DNA of 64,000 nucleotides, from positions 1-64,000 of the forward strand of contig PBWH01000003.1 of assembly GCA_002727195.1 (NCBI GenBank), given 5' to 3'. Positions 35,774-44,127 of the stretch are shown here, piece by piece (positions within the stretch are counted from its first letter, which is position 1; every line of letters begins with the position of its first letter). The notes beneath the pieces are model-generated. The model saw nothing but the letters and a program-made list of their open reading frames with translations. It had not been told where the DNA came from and ran no database searches. Position numbers and translations under genes: made by a program. The stretch comes from Gemmatimonadota bacterium (lineage in GTDB: Bacteria; Latescibacterota; UBA2968).

Positions 35774-37378
35774 TTGGATACTGAGTGTGATGGGGTCATT
35801 CTCGGGGCTGGCCATAACAGTCTGATTCTGCAGGCGTATTTGTGCCGGGCGGGGTTGGATGTGGTGTGTCTCGAGCGGAGGGACATAGCGGGTGGGGGGC
35901 TGGCGACGGTTGAGAATCCGCGCTATCCCGGATTTCTGCACAATACCCACTCGTTTTACCATCGCGCGATCACGCATATGCCGTGGTATCGGGACCTGGA
36001 TGTGGAAGGGTTCGGAGCGCGGTATATAGAGCCGGATCTCAATGTCGCTCTGGTGCGGGAAAAGGGAGAGGCGCTCGAGTGGTGGACGGACTTCGACAAA
36101 ACCGTCGCATCCTTTGCCATGTTCAGCCAGAAGGATGCGGATCGGTTGAGATACTGGCGGGACACCTTCCTGCCGATCGTTGAGCGGATACTTATTCCAG
36201 AAGCACAGAGTCCACCGCTGCCTTCGTCGGACCGACAGAAGATCCTCCAACATACTGAGGAAGGCAGACTATTGCTCGAAGTCAGCCAGCTTTCTCCGCT
36301 CGAGTTCGTCCAGCGAGAGTTTGAACACCCCGTCATCCAGGCAGGTCTGTTGTTCTTCAACGGTCTGCGCGAAGTCGACCTGCGTTGTCCCGGGTTCGGC
36401 CATCATATCGCTGCTCTGCTCGCGAGTTCGGGGAAAGCTCAGATGTGTCTTGGCGGGGCTGCGGGGCTCGCGAGGGCACTCGTGAACGCGGTTGCGGCCG
36501 CAGGCGGGAACGTTTGTTTGCAGACCGAGCCGTCTCGTATCCTGGTCGAGGGGGATCGTGTCGTCGGTGTCGAGACGATGGACGGAGAGCGTATTCGCGT
36601 CCGACAGTTTGTGGTCAGCGGGTTGAATCCTCATCAGACGTTCCTGGATCTGTTTGACGAGCAAGATGTGCCCTCTGTCTGGCGGGATCGGGCAAGCCAG
36701 TTCGAGTATAACGTGATCGCGCCACTTTTTGGCCTGAACCTCAACCTCGATGCGCCCCTGGCGCTGAACGCCGCGAGCGATCAGCCTGAACTCCAGGATG
36801 CGTTCATGATCATCCTCGGGCTGAACGGAATCGACGACTACCTGGCCATGGTGGACGCGCACGTGAAGGGTGAGCAGCCGCCGCACATCATGTGGGGGAG
36901 CAACCCCACCCGGTTCGACCCGTCTCAGGCGCCGGCAGGCAAACACACGGCCTTCATGTGGCAGAAGATGCCCTATCGGATGGGGGGCGATCCCGCTACC
37001 TGGGATCGTGAACGGGATCGTGTGGGGCGCGAGATGCTCGAGGTGATGTGCCGCCACTTTGATGGCCTGGCGGATTCGGTGATCGATTCTTTTGTACGCA
37101 GTCCACTCGACGTCGAACGTAGCTTCCCGAACATGCGGTATGGCGATCTGTTGATCGGCGCGTTCACGAATGATCAGATCGGCTACAACCGGCCTTTCGA
37201 GGGAGCCGGTCACTATCGTGGACACCTCGAGGGGATGTATCTCTGCGGGTCGAGTAGCCATCCCGGAGGGAATGTGACCGGTTTGCCCGGCTACAACTGC
37301 GCCCAGGTCGTTTGTGCCGACCTTGGGCTCGATGCTTGGTGGGCCCCGCCTCCCATCGCAGCCAGACTGCCGCGATGA
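35774..37378 (+). CDS. FAD-dependent phytoene-dehydrogenase-like oxidoreductase
   Basis: A 534-residue flavoprotein of the amine oxidase/phytoene desaturase superfamily, close in pattern to pyridine nucleotide-disulphide oxidoreductase domain 2 proteins. The N-terminal dinucleotide motif GAGHNSLILQAYL is followed by LERRDIAGGGL. The C-terminal FAD contact GMYLCGSSSHPGGNVTGLPG is complete. The start is TTG with GAGG five bases upstream. The stop overlaps the next ATG as ATGA, coupling it to the iron alcohol dehydrogenase. No carotenoid genes are nearby, so a carotenoid role is unlikely. Confidence 0.85.
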   Translation: MDTECDGVILGAGHNSLILQAYLCRAGLDVVCLERRDIAGGGLATVENPRYPGFLHNTHSFYHRAITHMPWYRDLDVEGFGARYIEPDLNVALVREKGEALEWWTDFDKTVASFAMFSQKDADRLRYWRDTFLPIVERILIPEAQSPPLPSSDRQKILQHTEEGRLLLEVSQLSPLEFVQREFEHPVIQAGLLFFNGLREVDLRCPGFGHHIAALLASSGKAQMCLGGAAGLARALVNAVAAAGGNVCLQTEPSRILVEGDRVVGVETMDGERIRVRQFVVSGLNPHQTFLDLFDEQDVPSVWRDRASQFEYNVIAPLFGLNLNLDAPLALNAASDQPELQDAFMIILGLNGIDDYLAMVDAHVKGEQPPHIMWGSNPTRFDPSQAPAGKHTAFMWQKMPYRMGGDPATWDRERDRVGREMLEVMCRHFDGLADSVIDSFVRSPLDVERSFPNMRYGDLLIGAFTNDQIGYNRPFEGAGHYRGHLEGMYLCGSSSHPGGNVTGLPGYNCAQVVCADLGLDAWWAPPPIAARLPR

Positions 37379-38484
37379 ATCTGCCGGCGGCTTCCTACCT
37401 GAACGACATCTATTTCGACTGGGGTGGTGTTACGCAGACGGCGTCCCTCCTCCCTCGATACGGCATCCAGAATCCATTGGTGGTCACGGACCGGCACCTC
37501 AAAGCTTTGGGGATTGTCGATCGGACCGGGCTGTCTGACTACGCAGTATTCGACGATGTTGAGACGAACCCGTCAGAGTCCAGTGCACGGGAAGCACTCG
37601 AGCGTTACAGAACCTCGGGATGTGATGGGCTCATCGCGATTGGTGGTGGCTCGCCGATCGATCTGGCGAAGATTGTCGGGCTGATGGTTGAGCACACCGA
37701 TCTCCTCGCCTCATACGCGATCGTAGAGAGAGGTCCTGCGGCCATCACTGGAGATGTTCCTCCTCTGGTTGCTGTACCCACGACGGCAGGTAGTGGAAGC
37801 GAAGTGGGACGCGCCGCACTGATTACGGTTAGAGACGGACGAAAGCTCGGGTTCCTGAGTCCCAAGCTGCTTCCGGTGGCCGCTGTATGCGATCCGGAAT
37901 TGACCGTCTCCTGTCCGGACTCGCTAACCGCGGCAACGGGAATGGACGCGATCTCACACTGCGTGGAGGCCATCCTGAGTCCGAGAGCGAACCCGGTGGC
38001 TGATGTCCTAGCGCGGGATGGGCTGACGCGTGGGGTCAGAGCCATTCGTCAGGTCAGAGAAAACCCACAATCTCGACGAGATCGTGAAGACATGGTGTGG
38101 TGCTCGGTCCTTGGTGGGCTGGCGTTCCAGAAGGGGCTGGGGGTGGTTCATGCCTTGAGTCATCCGTTGGGGCGATTTGAGGGCCTCAGACTTCACCATG
38201 GGACGCTGAACGGCTTGTTCCTGCCTGAAGTGCTCAGATTCAACGCCAATGCGAAGATCGAGATGAAGACTGTCTCTAACGCGGTCGGTGGGGTAGACCC
38301 TGCGTCTTTCTTCGAGGACCTGCTTGTAGCCCTGAATCTCCCATCCCGCCTGAGTGACTTGGGCGTGACAGAGTCACACATCCAGTCGTCTGCTACGCTG
38401 GCTGCCACGGATCATTGTGTCGCTACCAATCCAAGACCGTTCAGTGAAGTGGATGCGCTGAACCTTTATCGACGTTGTCTCTGA
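37375..38484 (+). CDS. Iron-containing alcohol dehydrogenase
   Basis: A 369-residue group III (Fe-ADH) dehydrogenase. The NAD motif region IGGGSPIDLAK and the metal-binding residues are in order: the aspartate and histidine in GMDAISHCVEA, then HALSHPLG and LHHGTLN. VPTTAGSGSEVG is also conserved. It interconverts an alcohol and an aldehyde or ketone, with NAD(P). The start overlaps the FAD oxidoreductase by four bases, so the two probably act in one pathway. Confidence 0.9.
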   Translation: MNLPAASYLNDIYFDWGGVTQTASLLPRYGIQNPLVVTDRHLKALGIVDRTGLSDYAVFDDVETNPSESSAREALERYRTSGCDGLIAIGGGSPIDLAKIVGLMVEHTDLLASYAIVERGPAAITGDVPPLVAVPTTAGSGSEVGRAALITVRDGRKLGFLSPKLLPVAAVCDPELTVSCPDSLTAATGMDAISHCVEAILSPRANPVADVLARDGLTRGVRAIRQVRENPQSRRDREDMVWCSVLGGLAFQKGLGVVHALSHPLGRFEGLRLHHGTLNGLFLPEVLRFNANAKIEMKTVSNAVGGVDPASFFEDLLVALNLPSRLSDLGVTESHIQSSATLAATDHCVATNPRPFSEVDALNLYRRCL

Positions 38485-38492
38485 GAGGTCCC

Positions 38493-39689
38493 TTGACGTA
38501 TCAGCAAGTCATTCTGAGGCGTGGTAAAGAGCGACGGTTGCTCGAAGGACATCCGTGGGTGTTCAGCGGCGCCGTAGGGCAACATCCGGATGGCGTGGAG
38601 CCTGGCGCGACGGTGGACGTCCTCGACGCGGAAGGTGTGTTTGTCGCTCGCGGCTACTACAACGCGGCGTCATCGATCCCTGTAAGAGTGCTGACGCGCA
38701 ATCTGGGCGAGACGATCGACGCGAATTTTGTGCGAGAACGGATCCGTCGGGCTATCGATCTGCGACGGTCCTGGATCGACCAGAAGACGACAAATGCCTA
38801 CCGCGTCGTGCACGGTGAGAGTGACGGCCTGCCGGGTCTGATTGTCGATCGCTATGCGGATTTTCTGGTGGTTCAGTTCCACACACTTGGTGTCGAGGTT
38901 ATGCGGGACACGGTGGTCGACGTCCTGAACGAGTTGATGTCGCCAACTGGGATCTGGGAGCGGAGCGATGTGGGCACACGTCGTGCCGACGGGTTGGCCG
39001 AATTTCCGACAGGTCTTATATCTGGTGACGAGCCGCCTGACCTGATCGAGGTGTCGGAGAACCGTGCGCTGTTCGCGATCGATGTTCGGCGAGGGCAGAA
39101 GACGGGATTCTTCCTGGATCAGCGTGAGAATCGGCAAACGCTCCAGACCTTTTCCCGCGATCGCGATGTCCTGAACTGCTTCTGCTATACGGGCGGCTTC
39201 TCGATCTTCGCTGCCAGAGGCAAGGCGAGCATGGTAGTGAGCGTGGATGTGTCGCAGCCGGCGATCGATTTGGTAGAGCACAACCTCCGTCTCAACCGAT
39301 TCGACCCCGAGACGCACCCATGTATTGCCGCAAACGTGTTCGACTACTTGAAGGAATGTAAGGCGAACAAACAGACTTTCGATTGCATCGTGGTGGATCC
39401 ACCGGCGTTTGTGAAGACGCAGCGTGCGATTCCGCAGGCGACTCGGGCCTACATCAGCCTGAATCGGAAGGCAGTGGAGTTGATCCGGCCGGGTGGGCTT
39501 CTCGTCACGGCGTCGTGTTCCACACAGATCGACTACGAATCGTTCTTCACGATCGTGAAGCACGCGGCGTCTGCTGCCGGACGGGCCGTGCAGATAGTGA
39601 AATCCCATCTTCAGGCGATCGATCATCCTGCCCCGGTTTCGTTTCCGGAGGGGCGGTATCTGAAGTGTCTGTTCGGGATCGTTCACTGA
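38493..39689 (+). CDS. rlmI: RlmI-like rRNA cytosine methyltransferase with PUA domain
   Basis: A 398-residue class I SAM-dependent methyltransferase of the RlmI/YccW family, which modifies 23S rRNA at C1962 in E. coli. The N-terminal PUA domain (residues 1-75, including GHPWVFSGAV) precedes a central EEHEE domain and the methyltransferase core. That core has the SAM motif LNCFCYTGGFSIFAA, DPPAF and TASCS with the catalytic cysteine. TTG at 38493 with GAGAGG upstream is preferred. A TTG at 38475, inside the previous gene, is the alternative. Confidence 0.88.
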   Translation: MTYQQVILRRGKERRLLEGHPWVFSGAVGQHPDGVEPGATVDVLDAEGVFVARGYYNAASSIPVRVLTRNLGETIDANFVRERIRRAIDLRRSWIDQKTTNAYRVVHGESDGLPGLIVDRYADFLVVQFHTLGVEVMRDTVVDVLNELMSPTGIWERSDVGTRRADGLAEFPTGLISGDEPPDLIEVSENRALFAIDVRRGQKTGFFLDQRENRQTLQTFSRDRDVLNCFCYTGGFSIFAARGKASMVVSVDVSQPAIDLVEHNLRLNRFDPETHPCIAANVFDYLKECKANKQTFDCIVVDPPAFVKTQRAIPQATRAYISLNRKAVELIRPGGLLVTASCSTQIDYESFFTIVKHAASAAGRAVQIVKSHLQAIDHPAPVSFPEGRYLKCLFGIVH

Positions 39690-39782
39690 CAAAATCTTGG
39701 CAGCGTGTTCTGGCGCCGAGGGCTCTTTGGATGAGCGAAGAGGTCGTATAGCGCGGCTCTGGCTGCCTGACCCCTTCGTAGC

Positions 39783-39833
39783 AGGGCCTCCCGCCCCTTG
39801 CTAACTGTCGGTCGCCCCTGCGGGGCTGAAACT
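39783..39833 (-). repeat. Dispersed CAGCCCCGAAG-type repeat, copy A
   Basis: On the minus strand this reads TTTCAGCCCCGCAGGGGCGA, then a CCGACAGTTAG block. It matches copies near 54530-54582 and 58379-58400. It sits between rlmI and the sialidase-like gene. The rest of this 190-base spacer shows no gene. Confidence 0.65.
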
Positions 39834-39879
39834 GATTCTTCTCTCTTTACTTCTCGCAGTTTCAAATTGGGAGTGACCC

Positions 39880-40896
39880 GTGTCCATCTTAAGCTGGCAA
39901 GCTGTTGCTGAACCTTCGGAGCGATATCCTTCGTGTCATTGCTCCGTCCTGATTGAGCTCGATAATGGTGATGTGCTCGTCGGGTACTATGCCGGTAGTG
40001 GAGAGGCGAGGCCTGATGCTGCCTGGGTTCTGGCCCGGCGTAGCCCAGGGGATGATGTGTTCGGTGATCTGTCTGTCGTGGCGGACACTGAGGGAAAGCC
40101 TGAAGGGAATGGCGTTCTGTATCAGAACAACTCGGGCGAACTCTACTGTGTCTACGGGACGATGCACGGTGATCTGGATGGGCCGGCGGGGCCGGGGGTG
40201 CGCTGGCGTACGTGCGATCTAAGGATGAAGCGGTCCGATGACCGGGGAATCAGTTGGTCGGATGTCGTGATGATCGATGAGAAGTGGGGGAACGTTCCTC
40301 GATGTAAACCCCTGGTCACGCAGGACGGCACGGTTCTGATTGGGGTGGAGTACGACGATGGGAACTCGAGGATCTGGTCGAGCGCGGATGAGGGCGCATC
40401 GTGGGAGATGTGTGGGCGGATCGAGGGGGAGAAGAACCAGCATCCGGCGTTGCTCGAGAGATCAGACGGGTCTGTTCTCGCGCTGCTTCGGCCTTGTGGT
40501 GGACAGGGCCGTATTCTGCAGAGTGTTTCGGAGGACAGAGGGTGGACTTGGTCTCCTGCGACCCTGAGCGATCTCGCCTCACCGTTCGCGGGTCTGGACG
40601 CTGTTCGTCTGGAGGACGGGCGGTTTGTGATTGTCTACAACAGCAATCCGGAGGCTCGCAATCCGTTGTCGATCGCCGTCAGTGAGGATGAAGGTGAGAG
40701 CTGGCCGGTCCGGAGAGATCTCGTCACGGGCGAAGGACAGTTCCACTATCCCGCGATGATCCTGGATCGGCCAGGGCGTTTACAGATTGTGTTCACCAAC
40801 AACCGGAAAACGATTGATCACGTGGTGGTGGATCTTGACTGGCTTGACGGTACGGAAGACGGCCTTCATTGGGATGGGACCAGGAGGTCGGTCTAG
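39880..40896 (+). CDS. Sialidase/BNR-repeat family protein
   Basis: A 338-residue predicted six-bladed beta-propeller. Four Asp boxes (S-x-D-x-G-x-x-W) are clear: SDDRGISW (119-126), SADEGASW (168-175), SEDRGWTW (217-224) and SEDEGESW (268-275). This places it in the exo-sialidase-like group, many of which act on other glycans or bind them. There is no signal peptide, so a cytoplasmic role is likely. The GTG start has GGGAG six bases upstream. Its end overlaps the convergent rhomboid gene by four bases. Confidence 0.85.
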   Translation: MSILSWQAVAEPSERYPSCHCSVLIELDNGDVLVGYYAGSGEARPDAAWVLARRSPGDDVFGDLSVVADTEGKPEGNGVLYQNNSGELYCVYGTMHGDLDGPAGPGVRWRTCDLRMKRSDDRGISWSDVVMIDEKWGNVPRCKPLVTQDGTVLIGVEYDDGNSRIWSSADEGASWEMCGRIEGEKNQHPALLERSDGSVLALLRPCGGQGRILQSVSEDRGWTWSPATLSDLASPFAGLDAVRLEDGRFVIVYNSNPEARNPLSIAVSEDEGESWPVRRDLVTGEGQFHYPAMILDRPGRLQIVFTNNRKTIDHVVVDLDWLDGTEDGLHWDGTRRSV

Positions 40897-41720
40897 CGAA
40901 GGAACAGTACAGGCCAGTAGTTGATGAGGGACATGGTAAAGGCTCCTCCGGTGAGAACCAGAAGACCCAGCGCAAAGAGGATGACGGGGCGGGTCTCTTT
41001 GTATGCTGCTCCACCGACGAGGGCCTGGCTCGCGATCCACCCACCGATGAACCCGCCCAGATGGGCAATGTTGTTAACCCCACTCATCATGAAACCGAAG
41101 ATGAACATCAGGATTGCCCACTGCCAGACCTGACGGGTCATCATGGCTGCAACACTGCCCTGATGGTTCCTGCCATACACGATCAAAGCCGCGAGCAGCC
41201 CGAAGATCGCACCCGATGCACCGATGGTTGGCGCACCCGAGCTCAGGTTGGATAGCACGAAGCCAAACACACCGCCTGCTGTAAAGATGATGAAGAATCG
41301 CGCTGGCCCGTAGAGGTGGCCTACCTCGGGCCCCAGTTGGCGTATCCACATGAAGTTGAAAAGAATGTGAAGCAAGCTGCCGTGCAGGTAGATCGCTGTA
41401 AGGTTCGTCCACCATGGCAGCCCACCCCCAGTCATCCCGAGCAGGATCAGCGGGCGACGACCGGGGCTGAGCATCCCGAAGATGCCGCCACGTGTCGTAA
41501 GGGTCGCACCAAGATCCAACACGAGTGAGAGAACGTATAGTGCAATGCAGGCGGTCGGGATCAGGGACAGGATGTCGATCTGCTGTCCGAAGAGCCGCGT
41601 GAGGTAGGGGCCGAGTCCGAATAGATTGGGGTGCTTGGCACCACAGATCGGACAGGCGGTCTCCTCGGTGCTGATCAGGTTGCCGCAGCCTGGGCAAACC
41701 ATGGAGGACGGACGATTCAT
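40893..41720 (-). CDS. Rhomboid-family intramembrane protease with N-terminal zinc ribbon
   Basis: A 275-residue membrane protein. Residues 9-26 form a zinc ribbon, CPGC-X10-CPIC. The rhomboid domain follows with six to seven helices. The catalytic serine is Ser169 in GASGA and the histidine is His220 in NNIAHLGG. HGSLLHILFN supplies the conserved helix 2 residues. It cleaves membrane proteins within helices; the target is unknown. It starts six bases after the aminotransferase gene and shares its transcript. Confidence 0.9.
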   Translation of the reverse strand: MNRPSSMVCPGCGNLISTEETACPICGAKHPNLFGLGPYLTRLFGQQIDILSLIPTACIALYVLSLVLDLGATLTTRGGIFGMLSPGRRPLILLGMTGGGLPWWTNLTAIYLHGSLLHILFNFMWIRQLGPEVGHLYGPARFFIIFTAGGVFGFVLSNLSSGAPTIGASGAIFGLLAALIVYGRNHQGSVAAMMTRQVWQWAILMFIFGFMMSGVNNIAHLGGFIGGWIASQALVGGAAYKETRPVILFALGLLVLTGGAFTMSLINYWPVLFLR

Positions 41721-41726
41721 TCGCTG

Positions 41727-42875
41727 CTAGCTTGCTCCGTTCAGCTGATCCCAGTTCTCGATGATGGCGGTCAGGCCATCCAGCAGTTGCCCCATCTCTT
41801 CTTCCGACGTCATTCCCATCGCGGCGATCCGTATGTAACCTTCGGCCGTCGATCCGTATCCCGGAGCGATCTGGGCATTCAGGTGCTCCTTCGCCGCCGC
41901 CGTCAGGCCCGGACCGGTTAGACCATCCGGAACAGAGATGGTGCTGAGGGTTGGACTCTCGAAACCGGGTTTGGATAGCAAGTAAAGGCCGTGTTTCTCC
42001 GCCCAGGCGTGTTGAGCGTCTGTCAATGCCCTGTGGCGGTCGAACCGCGCGTCACCTTCTGTCTGCATTTCACGGAGTCTTGCGCTGATGCAGCGGAGCG
42101 TCAGGTCCGGAACCGTCATGGGGGTTTGATGCTTCTCGGCTCGCGCCACCCACTCCACCATATCCAGCACATACCCACGATTCTCGACGGTCTCCGCCAA
42201 CCGCATCGCCCGGTCCGAGACGATCATCACCGATCCGATTGTCGGGATCGAGAAGTCCTTCTGCAGACTCCAGAGGTAGTAATCCGGTTGCAGCTGATCG
42301 ATCCGAACGTCCACAGCCCCCGCGATGCTCACAGCATCGATGCCGATCAGGATGTCGGGTGAACGGTGCCGAACGACATCGCATAGGGCTTCAATATCCA
42401 ACGCCACACCAGTGCTGGTCTCGTTGTGGATCAGCAGGACGAGGTCGTAACCCTTCGAGAGTTCAGCCTGAAGGGCATCCGGGGTAATCCCATCACCCCA
42501 ATCAGCACTCAGGATCTCGACGTGGCGCCCGCGATCGGCCAGAACCTGGCCCCATCGCTTGGAGAACGACCCGATGTCGAGGCTGAGCGTTCGAAACGAC
42601 GACGGCGTGTTGTTGACGACCATTTCCCAGTTATAGCTTCCCGTATGTCCGAAGATCAGCGGACGGTCCTTTTCCGGGACGTGGAAGGTCTCTCGGAGGA
42701 GGTGCTCCGTTTCCTCGTAGCAGGTCTTGAACTCCGTGGCCCGATGCGTGAAGGTGGCCCGGTATTTGGAGAGGACCTCCCGAACTGCAGGTGAAAGTTC
42801 GTGGGGGCCCGGAGCAAAGAGCTTGAGGTCTGGAAACTTCAGAGATTCGAGGGTTGTGGACAGTTCGGTGGTCAC
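41727..42875 (-). CDS. Class V aminotransferase (alanine-glyoxylate type)
   Basis: A 382-residue PLP enzyme of the serine-pyruvate/alanine-glyoxylate aminotransferase group. The N-terminal FAPGPHELSPAVREVL motif, GSYNWEMVV, the cofactor aspartate in LIGIDAVSIAG and the PLP lysine in LWSLQKDFSIP are present. It probably makes glycine from glyoxylate or acts on a related 2-oxo acid. The GTG start follows GGAGTCAAGGC. It lies downstream of tRNA-Gly with a weak terminator between. Confidence 0.88.
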   Translation of the reverse strand: MTTELSTTLESLKFPDLKLFAPGPHELSPAVREVLSKYRATFTHRATEFKTCYEETEHLLRETFHVPEKDRPLIFGHTGSYNWEMVVNNTPSSFRTLSLDIGSFSKRWGQVLADRGRHVEILSADWGDGITPDALQAELSKGYDLVLLIHNETSTGVALDIEALCDVVRHRSPDILIGIDAVSIAGAVDVRIDQLQPDYYLWSLQKDFSIPTIGSVMIVSDRAMRLAETVENRGYVLDMVEWVARAEKHQTPMTVPDLTLRCISARLREMQTEGDARFDRHRALTDAQHAWAEKHGLYLLSKPGFESPTLSTISVPDGLTGPGLTAAAKEHLNAQIAPGYGSTAEGYIRIAAMGMTSEEEMGQLLDGLTAIIENWDQLNGAS

Positions 42876-42888
42876 GCCTTGACTCCAA

Positions 42889-42926
42889 CAAAAGACAAAG
42901 TCCGCTAAACGTGGCGTCTAGCGGAC
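42889..42926 (-). terminator. Probable terminator after tRNA-Gly
   Basis: An 8-bp stem (42900-42907 with 42919-42926) is followed on the minus strand by TTTGTCTTTTG. The interrupted T run suggests incomplete termination and some read-through into the aminotransferase gene. Confidence 0.6.
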
Positions 42927-42940
42927 CGTGCGGATTATTA

Positions 42941-43016
<76 letters not shown>

Positions 43017-43042
43017 TCTTTCAAGCCGTCGCAGAATAAACC

Positions 43043-43071
43043 AAACTACAAAAGTGGTTCATGGGTGTCAA
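43043..43071 (-). promoter_or_regulatory. Sigma70-like promoter of tRNA-Gly
   Basis: A perfect TTGACA on the minus strand (43066-43071), 17 bases, TAGTTT (43043-43048), about 27 bases ahead of the tRNA. It directly follows the terminator of the diguanylate cyclase gene. Confidence 0.75.
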
Positions 43072-43097
43072 GAGAAACCCCCTTGAAACGGGGTTTC
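43072..43097 (-). terminator. Probable terminator of the diguanylate cyclase gene
   Basis: An 8-bp stem GAAACCCC/GGGGTTTC (43074-43081 with 43090-43097). On the minus strand it is followed by TCTTG, so the T tract is short. Confidence 0.55.
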
Positions 43098-43105
43098 CTG
43101 GCAGG

Positions 43106-43909
43106 TCATGAAGCGGTTGCGGAGGCGTCGACCGCATGCCCATTCAATTCGGGCCAGACGCGGTTCTTCTCTTGTTTGGCGAGGTAAACGGCCTTGTCGG
43201 CTGCGTCGATCAGTTCGGATTCGCTGGACATCTCTGGCGTGAGGGTTCCGACACCGATGCTGATGGTGACTGGAAGCGCGAGTCCCGCGTTCTTCTGCGC
43301 GCTCCCGATGCCGTCGTGGAGCTGATGCGCCAGGTTGAGCGCCGTCTCGCCATCTGTGTGGGGGAGGATGATCACAAACTCTTCACCACCATACCGGATA
43401 GGGATGTCGACCTCTCGCAGGCGATCGAGGATGAATCGCCCCAGGAAGGTGAGTGTTTGGTCTCCTTCGGCGTGACCGTAGGTATCGTTGATTGCCTTGA
43501 AATCGTCCACGTCGACGAACAGTGCGGATAGTGGGAGCTCATAGCGCTTGGCGCGCCGATACTCCTCGCGGAGCCGCGTGTCCATGATGTTCCTCGAGAA
43601 CAGGCCGGTCAGCTTGTCGTAGATGGCCGCCTGCATCAGGTCCTGCATCGCGTCTTTCCTCAAGACGCAGAAGTCGTCGATGGAGTAAGGAAGGTCAGGC
43701 GTGTTCAGCAGGTCGAGGAGGGCAACGGCCTCGTGAACGGGGTGCCCCAACTGCTCCTGCATGCGCTCCCGATGCCGGTTGATGTGCTCAGAAAGCCGCT
43801 CCAGGTCGATCCCGACCAAAGCACTGGGCAGACCTAGCAGGTTGGCGCGCTCCGAAGCACCGTCGTCGGTCTGGTCGAGGATCTGGTTGACGATATCTAG
43901 CAGATTCAT
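43106..43909 (-). CDS. GGDEF diguanylate cyclase
   Basis: A 267-residue cytoplasmic enzyme predicted to make c-di-GMP from GTP. The active-site loop is GGEEF (174-178) and the substrate region is DVDDFKAINDTYGH. An inhibitory I-site is present as R165-x-x-D168, five residues before GGEEF, so product feedback inhibition is expected. The first 95 residues form an uncharacterised helical N-terminal region without a known sensor domain. A perfect-consensus promoter precedes it, implying strong constitutive transcription. Confidence 0.93.
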   Translation of the reverse strand: MNLLDIVNQILDQTDDGASERANLLGLPSALVGIDLERLSEHINRHRERMQEQLGHPVHEAVALLDLLNTPDLPYSIDDFCVLRKDAMQDLMQAAIYDKLTGLFSRNIMDTRLREEYRRAKRYELPLSALFVDVDDFKAINDTYGHAEGDQTLTFLGRFILDRLREVDIPIRYGGEEFVIILPHTDGETALNLAHQLHDGIGSAQKNAGLALPVTISIGVGTLTPEMSSESELIDAADKAVYLAKQEKNRVWPELNGHAVDASATAS

Positions 43910-43953
43910 CTTGAGGCCACGGGAAGAGGGTCTGTTCGACTCCGAGACGGCTG

Positions 43954-43982
43954 ATTATAGCCCCAGCCTACCTCGTTGTCAA
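43954..43982 (-). promoter_or_regulatory. Perfect-consensus sigma70 promoter of the diguanylate cyclase
   Basis: On the minus strand TTGACA (43977-43982), a 17-base spacer and TATAAT (43954-43959), both at full consensus. It is divergent from the promoter at 44005-44033, with 22 bases between the two -35 elements. Confidence 0.88.
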
Positions 43983-44004
43983 TCTGTCCCGGCGGTTGGC
44001 TGGA

Positions 44005-44033
44005 TTGACACTGATTCTTCGAGGGAGTATACT
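44005..44033 (+). promoter_or_regulatory. Near-consensus sigma70 promoter of the hyuA operon
   Basis: TTGACA (44005-44010), 17 bases, TATACT (44028-44033). It leaves a leader of about 85 bases before the GTG of hyuA. No operator is obvious in the leader. Confidence 0.85.
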
Positions 44034-44127
44034 GTTCGCCGCCAAAACGGGGACCTAACCGGAATCAGATCAGGGACTTAGGGCGACCGGCGTAGCGAGA
44101 TCGCCAAGGGGATCGGGACGACTTAAC

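Noticed and set aside
35774..37378. Carotenoid desaturase
   Set aside because: The fold matches, but no phytoene synthase or other carotenoid gene is adjacent, and it is coupled to an iron alcohol dehydrogenase.
23006..39692. Long open frames antisense to real genes (for example 24484-25536, 36269-37261 and 38670-39692 on the minus strand)
   Set aside because: They mirror strongly coding plus-strand genes with third-position GC bias, have no conserved motifs or ribosome sites, and overlap recognised enzymes completely.
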